Shown piece by piece: positions 34,105 through 42,071 of a stretch of 64,000 nucleotides of DNA. Both the position numbers and the translations under genes were made by a program. The DNA is from Roseiarcus sp050012775 (GTDB taxonomy: Bacteria; Pseudomonadota; Alphaproteobacteria; Rhizobiales; Beijerinckiaceae). Numbering within the stretch: position 1 is the stretch's first letter; each line of letters begins with the position of its first letter. The notes beneath the pieces are model-generated. The model was not told the origin of the DNA. It saw nothing but the letters and a program-made list of their open reading frames with translations, and made no database searches. The DNA lies in the NCBI GenBank assembly GCA_050012775.1, contig JBEKGN010000008.1, positions 93,196 through 157,195 on the forward strand, given 5' to 3'.

Positions 34105-35907
34105 TCACTTTCGCGGCGCATTTCCCCCGTCCGTCCCCGTCCGCCCCGCCTTGCGCGCGAGCCGCGTTCGCTTGTCGGGCTTGCCGCCGGCGCGGGGCGC
34201 GGCGGCGCCCTCCGCCGCAGGGCCCAACGGCTCGATGCGGACGTTTTCCCCCGAGCGCTTCTGGATGTCCTGCGCAAATTGACCCGCCGCCGCGGCGGAA
34301 ATTTCGAACTTCGTTTCGTGGTCGAAGATGCGGATCGTCCCGATGTCGGCCTTGGTCAGATTGCCGGCGCGGCAGATCATCGGCAGCAGCCATTTCGGGT
34401 CGGCGCCTTTGGCGCGACCGACGTCCAGCTTGAACCAGACTCCGCCCCCGTCGCCGCCCAGGGCGTGTTTGGCGCGCGAGCGAGGCGGATTGGCGTAATT
34501 GCGCGTCTGCGCCGTGGGTCGCTCGCCCCGCCCCTGCGGCGCCGGCCGCTCGCTGTAAACGGGCCGCGCGCGGCCCTCGCGAGAGGCGGGCCGGTCGCCG
34601 GGGTCGGAGACGTCCTCGATCGCCGGCAGGCGCGCGCGATAGACGCGCACCAGCGCCGCCGCGATGTCTTCCGCGCTCCTCTTGGCCAACAGTTGGCGCG
34701 CCATGACGAGGTCGTCCTCGGCGGCGGGCTCGTTCAAGGCGGGATCGGCGAGGAATCGCTCGGCGTCGAGGGCGCGCACCTCCTCCGCCGTCGGCGGGCC
34801 GCTCCAGGCCGGCGAGACCCCCGCCTCCGCGAACAATCGCTCGGCGCCGCGGCGCTTGCCATAGGGCACGAGCAGCGCGCTGATCCCCTTGCGGCCCGCG
34901 CGCCCGGTGCGTCCGCTGCGATGTTGCAGCGTCTCGATGTCATGCGGCAGATCCGCGTGGATGACGATGCCGACGCTGGGCAGATCGAGCCCGCGCGCGG
35001 CGACGTCGGTGGCGACCAGCACGCGCGAGCGGCCGTTGCGCAAGGCCTGCATGGCCTGATTGCGCTCGTGCTGGCTGAGTTCGCCCGACAGCACGACGGC
35101 GGAAAAGCCGCGCTCGGTCAGCGTGGCGCTGAGGTGGCGCACCGCCTCGCGCGTGTTGCAAAAGACGATGGCGGTCGGCGCCTCGAGGAGGCGCAGCAAG
35201 TTGACGACGGCCGCTTCGCTCTCGTGCGGCAGGATGCGGATGGCGCGATATTCGATATCGGCATGGCCCTGCCTGCCGCGCTCCACTTCGATGCGCCAGG
35301 CGTTGCGCTGATAGCTGCGCGCCAACGTCGCGATGCCCTTGGGCACTGTGGCCGAGAAGAGCAGGCTGCGCTTTTCCGCCGGCATGGCCTCGAGCATGAA
35401 TTCGAGATCTTCGCGAAAGCCCAGATCGAGCATTTCGTCGGCTTCGTCGAGCACGACGATCTTGAGCTGGGAGACATCGAGAGCCCCGCGCTCGATATGG
35501 TCGCGCAGGCGCCCCGGCGTCCCCACCACGATATGCGCGCCGGCCAGCAAGAACCGCCGCTCGCGCTGCGCATCCATGCCGCCGACGCAGGCGCAAATGC
35601 GCGCGCCGGTGAAGCCATAGAGCCAGGTCAGTTCGCGCTCGACCTGCAAGGCGAGCTCGCGCGTGGGCGCGATGACGAGCGCCAGCGGCGGGCCGGCCGG
35701 CGGCAGGGATTCGGCGTCGCCCAGCAGCGTCTCGGCCATGGCCAGGCCATAAGCGACGGTCTTGCCCGAGCCGGTCTGGGCGGAAACGAGGAGATCGCGC
35801 CCTGACGTCTGCGGGGCGAGCACGGCGGCCTGCACCGGCGTCGGCTCGGCATAAGCGCGCGCCCCCAGCGCACGGGCGAGGGAGGGATTGGAGGTAAAAG
35901 AGGTCAA
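34105..35907 (-). CDS. deaD: DEAD-box RNA helicase with DbpA-type RNA-binding domain
   Basis: RNA helicase of the DeaD/DbpA group, 600 residues if it starts at TTG 35907. Motifs in order: Q-motif near EPTPVQAAVL, Walker A SAQTGSGKTVAYGLAMAE, PTRELALQ, VLDEADEMLDLGF, FSATVPKG, then in the second domain ATDVAARGLDLPSVG and HRSGRTGRAGRKG. Residues about 510-575 form a DbpA RNA-binding domain (VWFKLDVGRAKGADPKWLLP). The only in-frame ATG (36021) would add 38 residues without family likeness and run close to the tRNA gene; no clear ribosome-binding site decides between the starts. Confidence 0.9.
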   Translation of the reverse strand: MTSFTSNPSLARALGARAYAEPTPVQAAVLAPQTSGRDLLVSAQTGSGKTVAYGLAMAETLLGDAESLPPAGPPLALVIAPTRELALQVERELTWLYGFTGARICACVGGMDAQRERRFLLAGAHIVVGTPGRLRDHIERGALDVSQLKIVVLDEADEMLDLGFREDLEFMLEAMPAEKRSLLFSATVPKGIATLARSYQRNAWRIEVERGRQGHADIEYRAIRILPHESEAAVVNLLRLLEAPTAIVFCNTREAVRHLSATLTERGFSAVVLSGELSQHERNQAMQALRNGRSRVLVATDVAARGLDLPSVGIVIHADLPHDIETLQHRSGRTGRAGRKGISALLVPYGKRRGAERLFAEAGVSPAWSGPPTAEEVRALDAERFLADPALNEPAAEDDLVMARQLLAKRSAEDIAAALVRVYRARLPAIEDVSDPGDRPASREGRARPVYSERPAPQGRGERPTAQTRNYANPPRSRAKHALGGDGGGVWFKLDVGRAKGADPKWLLPMICRAGNLTKADIGTIRIFDHETKFEISAAAAGQFAQDIQKRSGENVRIEPLGPAAEGAAAPRAGGKPDKRTRLARKAGRTGTDGGNAPRK

Positions 35908-36045
35908 TGGGAAATCTTGGCTCGCGGCGGGAATGCGCGAAAACGCGCGGGAGGGGAAGCGGGGGCGGGAAACGGGGCGGCGCCCAACGGCCCAATCCGC
36001 CGCGCCCTTGGTGGACTCCACTACCGAAATGTCGGTCTAGATCTT

Positions 36046-36140
<95 letters not shown>

Positions 36141-36203
36141 CGGGGAGGCGCGCTCCCCGTAAGAGGCCCGGCATGTAGCAAAGGCGCCGGGCGCTGTCCA
36201 GTC

Positions 36204-36240
36204 GAAACGCGGGCGGGACGAGTCCCGCTCGCCCGCTTTA
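36204..36240 (-). terminator. hairpin after ilvC
   Basis: GCGGGC (36209-36214) pairs with GCCCGC (36231-36236), continued inwards by GGGA and TCCC around the tip; AAA/TTT flank the stem. It begins at the ilvC stop codon on the minus strand, but only a short GTTTCG follows, so it is a weak intrinsic terminator. Confidence 0.4.
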
Positions 36241-37257
36241 GTTCTTCGCCTTGTCGACCAGCTTGTTCTTGCCGATCCAGGGCATCATCGCGCGCAGCTT
36301 TTCTCCGACCGCTTCGATCTGATGCGCGTTGTTGCGGGCGCGCGTCGCCTTGAACGAGGTCTGGTTGACCTTGTTCTCGAGCATCCAGTCGCGCGTGAAC
36401 TTGCCGGACTGGATGTCGTCGAGCACGCGCTTCATTTCCGCCTTGGTCTCGCGCGTGATGATGCGGGGCCCGGAGACGTACTCGCCGTATTCGGCGGTGT
36501 TGGAGATCGAGTAGTTCATGTTGGCGATGCCGCCCTCGTAGATGAGGTCGACGATCAGCTTCACCTCGTGCAGGCATTCGAAATAGGCCATCTCGGGCGC
36601 GTATCCCGCCTCGACCAGCGTCTCGAAACCGGCGCGAATCAATTCGACGAGGCCGCCGCACAGCACGACCTGCTCGCCGAAGAGATCGGTCTCGCATTCC
36701 TCGCGGAAGCTCGTCTCGATGATTCCGGCGCGGCCGCCGCCGATCGCGCTGGCGTAGGAGAGGCCGAGATCGTGCGCGTTGCCGCTGGCGTCCTGGTGGA
36801 TCGCGATGAGGCACGGCACGCCGCCGCCGCGCTTGTATTCCGAACGCACGGTGTGGCCGGGCCCCTTGGGCGCCACCATCAGCACGTCGAGATCGGGGCG
36901 CGGCTCGATCAGATTGAAATGAACGTTGAGGCCGTGGGCGAACATCAGCGCCGCGCCGTGCTTCATATTGGGCGCGAGTTCGTCGCGGTAGATGTCGGCC
37001 TGCAACTCGTCGGGCGTCAGCATCATCACGACGTCGGCCCATTTGGCGGCGCTCACGACATCGAGCACCTTGATCCCTTCCGCTTCGGCTTTCTTGGCCG
37101 ACGCGGAGCCCGCCCGCAGCGCCACGGCGATGTCTTTCACGCCGCTGTCGCGCATGTTGAGGAGGTGGGCGTGGCCCTGGCTGCCATAGCCGACGACCGC
37201 GACCTTCTTGCCCTTGATGAGATTGAGATCGGCGTCCCGATCGTAATAAACGCGCAT
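36238..37257 (-). CDS. ilvC: ketol-acid reductoisomerase (IlvC)
   Basis: 339-residue class I enzyme of valine, leucine and isoleucine synthesis, which rearranges and reduces acetolactate with NADPH and Mg. MRVYYDRDADLNLIKGKKVA leads into the Rossmann loop VVGYGSQGHAHLLNMRDSGV; VAPKGPGHTVRSEYKRGGGV and the metal-site helix SFREECETDLFGEQVVLCGG are conserved. Start ATG 37257. The 270 bases upstream, up to the small membrane-protein gene, hold its promoter. Confidence 0.97.
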   Translation of the reverse strand: MRVYYDRDADLNLIKGKKVAVVGYGSQGHAHLLNMRDSGVKDIAVALRAGSASAKKAEAEGIKVLDVVSAAKWADVVMMLTPDELQADIYRDELAPNMKHGAALMFAHGLNVHFNLIEPRPDLDVLMVAPKGPGHTVRSEYKRGGGVPCLIAIHQDASGNAHDLGLSYASAIGGGRAGIIETSFREECETDLFGEQVVLCGGLVELIRAGFETLVEAGYAPEMAYFECLHEVKLIVDLIYEGGIANMNYSISNTAEYGEYVSGPRIITRETKAEMKRVLDDIQSGKFTRDWMLENKVNQTSFKATRARNNAHQIEAVGEKLRAMMPWIGKNKLVDKAKN

Positions 37258-37529
37258 GTGATGTCCTTCGCTGGCGTTTCGACGCTGCTTCGTTGTGAAA
37301 AGGGGGCAGGCGCGAAAACCGCCAAGCCGATCGCGGCTTTCTAGAGAAAGCGCTCGCGCCGATCAAGCGCGCCGGTTGGCGCCGGGCCGCGCGAACGAAT
37401 ATCGGCGCCGCCCTAAGCGGGGGCGCGAAACCGCTTTGACGGCGCGCGAAATTGCCGGTAGGATTCCTACCGGCGAAAAAAGGGCGAAAAAGCCCATGCG
37501 ATATATATCCGCCGAAGGAGGAAACCGGG

Positions 37530-37772
37530 ATGTGGCGAATTGTCGCGCTGTGCTGGGTGTTCACCGCCCCCCTGCTGACGGGGATTTTGATCGTGGCGGT
37601 TCTCGTGACGCCGCCTCTTTCGGCCGAGGCCAAGGTCTGGATCCCGATCGCCGCCGTGCTCGGCTTCACCTACGGCATTCCCTGCGCGAATTGCATCGCC
37701 AAGTTCCTCGAAGGCCCGGCGACCAACGACGCGGCCCTGCGCTGGGGCTGGGGCCTTTCCGCGCGAAGCTGA
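37530..37772 (+). CDS. small two-helix membrane protein
   Basis: 80 residues from ATG 37530, preceded by a strong AAGGAGG eight bases away. Two hydrophobic stretches (about residues 5-27 and 37-54) are followed by FTYGIPCANCIAKFLEGPAT, with a Cys-x-x-Cys pair just after the second helix, and a soluble end. I do not recognise the family. Upstream in-frame codons (from 37452) lack a ribosome-binding site, so the short form is chosen. It stands alone between ilvC and the LemA operon. Confidence 0.65.
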   Translation: MWRIVALCWVFTAPLLTGILIVAVLVTPPLSAEAKVWIPIAAVLGFTYGIPCANCIAKFLEGPATNDAALRWGWGLSARS

Positions 37773-38146
37773 GCGGCGCCGCCTGTTCGCGCCGCGATCG
37801 GGTCCGCGACGGTTCATCGCGCGCTCCCCGCGTGATTTTTGACGCGGGTCAACGTCTTCCGCTTCGAAGCGCGCATCAATGGCAACGACGCCTTCGAGAT
37901 CGAAGCGGCGTGGCCATGGGGCGCGTCGTCGCCCCGTTCCGTGCGTTCGTCGCTCCGGTTTTTGTGGGCGCCGTCGCGGCGGACGCCGGATGGGTTGTCG
38001 TCATGTCGATCAGCGGGGCCGTCGCGCGGATGAATTTCGGACGTTCCGCCTGAATCGATCGCGAGCGCCTGCGCGGGCGCGTCGCCCGCGAATGCAATGT
38101 CCCATGTCGGATGCGCCGCATCACGCGGCGGTGAAGGAGGGCGCCT
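37773..38146. other. intergenic region before lemA
   Basis: 374 bases with no gene I can support. A 45-residue hydrophobic frame (37916-38053) is possible but lacks a convincing ribosome-binding site and any known relative. The region ends with the strong GAAGGAGG of the lemA gene. Confidence 0.45.
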
Positions 38147-38746
38147 ATGTCCGCATTTTTTTCGCGCCTGCGCGCGCTTGCCGCCTTAGCGCTCGTCGGC
38201 TTCGCCGTTTCGTCGTGCGGCTACAACACCATCCCGACGCTCGAGGAGGACGCCAAGGCGAAATGGGCCGAGGTGGAGAACCAATATCAGCGTCGCGCCG
38301 ATCTCATTCCCAACCTCGTCGCCACGGTCCAGGGCTACGCCAAGCAGGAAAAGGACGTGCTGACGGCGGTGACCGAAGCGCGCGCCAAGGCGACGTCGAT
38401 CCATGTCGACGCCTCGCAGCTGACCGATCCGGAAAAGATCAAGCAGATGGAGGACGCGCAAAACGCCTTGTCGGGCGCTCTCGGGCGGCTGCTGGCGGTG
38501 AGCGAGAACTATCCCGATCTCAAGTCGAACCAGAATTTCCTTACTTTGCAGGCGCAACTCGAAGGCACGGAGAACCGCATCGCCGTCGCGCGCAGGGACT
38601 ATATCGAAGCGGTCCGGGCCTATAATACCGCGTTGCGCACGTTTCCCACGGTGATCTGGGCGTCGACGGCGTTCCGCGCCAACAAGCCGATGGTCGAATT
38701 CACCGCGACGCCGGGCTCCGAAACCGCGCCGAAAGTGAAATTCTAG
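38147..38746 (+). CDS. lemA: LemA family protein
   Basis: 199 residues, strong Shine-Dalgarno GAAGGAGG. An N-terminal signal segment ends FAVSSCGYNTIPT, a plausible lipobox with Cys at +1. The LemA core follows: KAKWAEVENQYQRRADLIPN, then LVATVQGYAKQEKDVLTAVT, a long helical rod, and YNTALRTFPTVIWASTAFRA. LemA proteins are envelope proteins of unclear role. It leads a three-gene run with two TPM-domain membrane proteins, a combination seen widely in bacteria. Confidence 0.93.
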   Translation: MSAFFSRLRALAALALVGFAVSSCGYNTIPTLEEDAKAKWAEVENQYQRRADLIPNLVATVQGYAKQEKDVLTAVTEARAKATSIHVDASQLTDPEKIKQMEDAQNALSGALGRLLAVSENYPDLKSNQNFLTLQAQLEGTENRIAVARRDYIEAVRAYNTALRTFPTVIWASTAFRANKPMVEFTATPGSETAPKVKF

Positions 38747-38762
38747 CCGGGATTTCGGAAAA

Positions 38763-39596
38763 GTGGACATCGGTCTTCCGACAAAAGTCCCACTCTTTCA
38801 AACCCTTCTGCGAACGGAGGGCCGCGCCCTGGCCACGAGGCTGCGCGTCGTCGCCGCCGCGCTCGCCCTGGCCGCCGTCGCGGCGTTCGTCCCGGCGCCC
38901 GTTGGCGCCACGGCGAATTTTCCGGCTCTGGCCGGCCGCGTCGTGGATCAGGCGCAAGTGCTTTCGGCCGGCGAGCGCGCCGATCTCGACGGCAAACTCG
39001 CGGATCTCGAGAGCAAGTCGGGCATTCAACTGGTCGTGGCGACGGTCTCCTCGCTCGACGGCGAGGAGATCGAGCCTTACGCCAATGAGCTGTTTCGCGC
39101 CTGGAAGCTGGGCGAAGCCAAGAAGAACAACGGCGTTCTCTTCCTGATCGCGCCCAAGGAGCATCGCGTGCGCATCGAAGTCGGTTACGGCCTCGAGGGC
39201 GCGCTGACCGACGCGACATCCTCGCTCATCATCGCCAACGCCGTGGCGCCGCGCTTCAAAGCTGGCGACTACGACGGCGGCGTCGCGCGCGGCGTCGACG
39301 ACATCATCACGGTGCTGACGACGGATTCGTCGGAATGGCAGAAGAAGCCGGAACTGCGCGCTGAGGACGACGCCTCCTTTCTTGACGCCGTCGCGCCGTT
39401 TCTCGTTCTCCTGTTCATCCTGTTCGTCTTCTATATTACGCGCCATGGCGGCGGCGGCGGCGGCGGGCTCCTCGGCAATATCCTCATCCTATCGGCCGGC
39501 ATGGGGCGGGGCGGCAGCCCCTTCGGCGGCGGCGGAGGCGGCTTTTCCGGCGGCGGCGGGTCGTCGGGCGGCGGCGGCGCCTCGGGGAGTTGGTGA
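38763..39596 (+). CDS. TPM-domain membrane protein (YgcG family)
   Basis: 277 residues from GTG 38763, 16 bases after lemA. A signal-like hydrophobic segment (about residues 26-48) is followed by the TPM domain (FPALAGRVVDQAQVLSAGER, then GIQLVVATVSSLDGEEIEPY and VRIEVGYGLEGALTD), a second membrane helix (APFLVLLFILFVFYIT) and a Gly/Ser-rich C-terminal tail. TPM domains are thought to act in envelope protein or photosystem repair; the function here is not known. The stop TGA overlaps the next ATG by one base. Confidence 0.9.
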   Translation: MDIGLPTKVPLFQTLLRTEGRALATRLRVVAAALALAAVAAFVPAPVGATANFPALAGRVVDQAQVLSAGERADLDGKLADLESKSGIQLVVATVSSLDGEEIEPYANELFRAWKLGEAKKNNGVLFLIAPKEHRVRIEVGYGLEGALTDATSSLIIANAVAPRFKAGDYDGGVARGVDDIITVLTTDSSEWQKKPELRAEDDASFLDAVAPFLVLLFILFVFYITRHGGGGGGGLLGNILILSAGMGRGGSPFGGGGGGFSGGGGSSGGGGASGSW

Positions 39597-40207
39597 TGCC
39601 GGTCGATCCGCGCCAAGAGGCGAATATCGAAGCGGCCTTCAGCGCCGCTCAGCGGCGCACGCGCGCGCCGATCGTTTGCGTCCTGGCGCGAGCTTCGGCC
39701 AATTATGAATTCGCGCCGCTGTTGTGGAGCGGGCTGCTCGGGCTGCTCACGCCTTGGCCGCTCTTGGTCCTCACCCGGCTTTCGGCGCAGCGGATCTTCA
39801 TCGCGCAACTCGTGGTCTGCTTTGCGGCGATGGCGATCCTTTCGCTGCGCCCGCTGCGCGACCTGCTGACGCCCCTCCGCGTGCGGCGCGCCAATGCGCA
39901 TCGCGCCGCGCTGGCGCAGTTCTCGGTTCGCGGGCTCGATCGCGCGGGCGAGCGCAACGCGGTGCTCGTCTATGTCTCGCTCGCCGAACGCTACGCGCGC
40001 GTCGTCGCCGCCGACGCGGCCTCGCGGGCGATCGCGCAGAGCCAGTGGCAGGGGCTCGTCGACGCGCTTGTCGCGGATTTGCGCGATCGCGGCTCGGCCG
40101 AGGCCTTGGCGAACGTGGCGGCGCGTTGCGCCGACCTGCTGGCGCCGGCCTTTCCCCCCGCCACCGACGAGGCGCCCCAGCCTCGCCAACATTTTCATGT
40201 CGTGTGA
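39596..40207 (+). CDS. second TPM-domain membrane protein
   Basis: 203 residues from ATG 39596 (TGATG overlap). The TPM fold is split by a hydrophobic insert: an N-terminal part EANIEAAFSAAQRRTRAPIV, two membrane helices (about residues 43-60 and 72-86), then NAVLVYVSLAERYARVVAAD, the part equivalent to the TPM centre. It ends the lemA operon. A role with the preceding TPM protein and LemA is likely from the gene order, but the process is unknown. Confidence 0.8.
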   Translation: MPVDPRQEANIEAAFSAAQRRTRAPIVCVLARASANYEFAPLLWSGLLGLLTPWPLLVLTRLSAQRIFIAQLVVCFAAMAILSLRPLRDLLTPLRVRRANAHRAALAQFSVRGLDRAGERNAVLVYVSLAERYARVVAADAASRAIAQSQWQGLVDALVADLRDRGSAEALANVAARCADLLAPAFPPATDEAPQPRQHFHVV

Positions 40208-40308
40208 CCCGCGACATCGCGCGGCTTGAGGTCGCGCGCGTTATTCTTTAAACGACAGAGCGCCGTTGCGCCCGTTCCGCGCGAGGGCCACCGGCCGAAA
40301 CTGCGGAG

Positions 40309-41703
40309 ATGCTTCGAGCGATGGCGTTGAGAGCGACTTCGACAAATCGGCTGCAAGCCGTGGCGCTGGCTTGCGCGCTGGCGCTCGGCGCCGTCGAAGC
40401 GTCGGCGGCGCCGTCGCTGGTCGTCGACGTCGACACCGGCCAGACGCTGTTCCAGCGCGAGGCGACCGCGCCGTGGTATCCCGCCTCGTTGACGAAGCTG
40501 ATGACGACCTATGTCGCGCTGCAAGCGGTGCGCGACGGCCGTTTGACGCTCGATACGCCGCTGACGATGTCGGCGCGGGCGGCGAACATGCCCGCTTCGA
40601 AGATGGGCTTCCGCCCCGGCGTCGAGGTCACGCTCGACAACGCGCTGAAGATGTTGATGGTCAAATCGCCCAACGACGTCGCGGTGATGATCGCGGAAAG
40701 CGTCTCCGGCTCGGTCGAAGCCTTCGCCGACGAGATGAACGCGACGGGGCGTCGCCTCGGCCTCAAGGAATCGCATTTCGTCAATCCGAACGGGTTGCAT
40801 AACCCGGCGCACGTGTCCTCGGCGCGCGACATGGCGATGATCGGGCGCGCGCTGCTCAAGGACTTTCCCGAGCACAGCGATCTCTTCGCCATCGGGGCGC
40901 TTCAGCTCGGCGACGAGATCATTCCCAACCACAACGGCTTGCTCGGCCGCTATCCCGGCGCCGACGGCATGAAGACCGGTTTCACCTGCCCCGCCGGGTT
41001 CAATGTCGTGGCGAGCGCGACGCAGGGCGGGCGTCGACTGATCGTCGTCGTGCTCGGCTCTCCCTCGGCGCGCCTGCGCACGATCGAAGCGGCGCATTTG
41101 TTCGATCAAGGCTTCGCCAAATGGGGCGGCGGCGAGGGCGCGGTCCAAGACCTGCCGTCGTCGAGCGCGCTTTCGGCGCCCGATATGCGCCAGGACATTT
41201 GTTCGCGCCGCAACCGCGCCGCCATAGCCGCCGCCGAGGAGGAGGTCGCCCCGGCGCCGGGCGGCGTCGCCGGACGGAACACGATCTTCGCCGCCGTAAT
41301 GGGAATGGGATCGAGCCCGCCGATGACCGCCGAAATGGCCACGCAGCCCGTGCATTTCGATCCGGTTCCTGTTTTTGTCGGTCCCAAGCCCGGCTGGACG
41401 GGCCCGGTCCTGGCCGCGCGCGCCCCCGATAAGGCGCCCGGCGACGGGTCCGCGCCGATCGCCAGCGCCTATGCCGGCGACAAGCCCTCGGTCATCGAGG
41501 GCGCGGACACCCAGAGCGCGCCGATCGCGCTGCAAGGCGCGCTGCGCCCCACCAAGCCCGACAAGAACGCCGCCTCGGCTTCGCTCGCGCCGCCGGGCAA
41601 GGGCGGCAAGGCCGCCGCGCCCGCCAAAACGGCCGTTCACGCCGCGCTGGCCAAGGCGGCGAAAAAGAAAGATGAACACGCGGTCGCCGCGCCGGTTCAT
41701 TAG
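40309..41703 (+). CDS. dacF: D-alanyl-D-alanine carboxypeptidase, low-molecular-weight PBP (DacF/PBP5-like)
   Basis: 464-residue periplasmic serine peptidase that trims the terminal D-Ala of peptidoglycan stem peptides. After a signal peptide (ALACALALGAVEASA) come the active-site triad motifs: S-x-x-K in PASLTKLMTTYVALQ, S-x-N in VKSPNDVAVMIAES and K-T-G in GADGMKTGFTCPAGF. The last 170 residues are an Ala/Pro/Lys-rich extension without a clear C-terminal PBP5 domain. ATG 40321 is an alternative start. A candidate small RNA follows it. Confidence 0.94.
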   Translation: MLRAMALRATSTNRLQAVALACALALGAVEASAAPSLVVDVDTGQTLFQREATAPWYPASLTKLMTTYVALQAVRDGRLTLDTPLTMSARAANMPASKMGFRPGVEVTLDNALKMLMVKSPNDVAVMIAESVSGSVEAFADEMNATGRRLGLKESHFVNPNGLHNPAHVSSARDMAMIGRALLKDFPEHSDLFAIGALQLGDEIIPNHNGLLGRYPGADGMKTGFTCPAGFNVVASATQGGRRLIVVVLGSPSARLRTIEAAHLFDQGFAKWGGGEGAVQDLPSSSALSAPDMRQDICSRRNRAAIAAAEEEVAPAPGGVAGRNTIFAAVMGMGSSPPMTAEMATQPVHFDPVPVFVGPKPGWTGPVLAARAPDKAPGDGSAPIASAYAGDKPSVIEGADTQSAPIALQGALRPTKPDKNAASASLAPPGKGGKAAAPAKTAVHAALAKAAKKKDEHAVAAPVH

Positions 41704-41764
41704 CTCGCCGCGCGTGGCCCTTTCCGGCCGCCTCGATGGGTCACGAAGCCGTGAAAAATGCCTT

Positions 41765-41954
41765 AGTTTAGCCCGTTTATGGTCAAGCGGGCGCCGCAAC
41801 GGGCAGGCAAAACACCATCGAGCCGCGATGGTTCGGTTCGGCGCCTCGCTCGGTGTTTTTTGCCCCCCAGCCCCCGAGCGGCAAGTCGGACCGAAAAATT
41901 GCCACGCAGGCTAGCGGATCGGCGGGCCCCCTCCCAGCCGATCCGCTTTTTTTT
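41765..41954 (+). ncRNA. candidate structured small RNA between dacF and htpG
   Basis: About 190 bases with no protein frame but a chain of hairpins in one direction: GCCCG/CGGGC (41771-41792), a long stem GGCAAAACACC (41806-41816) with GGTGTTTTTTGCC (41852-41864) that encloses a smaller CATCG/CGATG hairpin, and a perfect intrinsic terminator at the end. The 5' end and promoter are not defined. It does not look like 4.5S, 6S, tmRNA or RNase P RNA. It could instead be a long, structured dacF 3' untranslated region. Confidence 0.45.
41913..41954 (+). terminator. strong intrinsic terminator
   Basis: AGCGGATCGGC (41913-41923) and GCCGATCCGCT (41937-41947) form a perfect 11-base-pair stem, followed by eight T (41947-41954). 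It is by far the best terminator in the window, placed 210 bases after the dacF stop and about 115 bases before htpG on the plus strand. Confidence 0.85.
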
Positions 41955-42071
41955 GCCGCGACCGGCGTTTCCCGGGGCGACTTGAAACCTCCCGTCTTTG
42001 CGGCGATATGAACGCCGCCGGCGCGGCTGCCCGCGGTGCGGCCAAGGCTTCCTTTTTTTCACGAGGCGAAT

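Noticed and set aside
37916..38053. 45-residue hydrophobic frame before lemA
   Set aside because: No ribosome-binding site and no recognised relative; kept only as a remark in the intergenic entry.
41765..41954. Known housekeeping RNA (4.5S/SRP, 6S, tmRNA or RNase P RNA)
   Set aside because: The conserved cores of these RNAs are not found; only generic hairpins and a terminator are seen.
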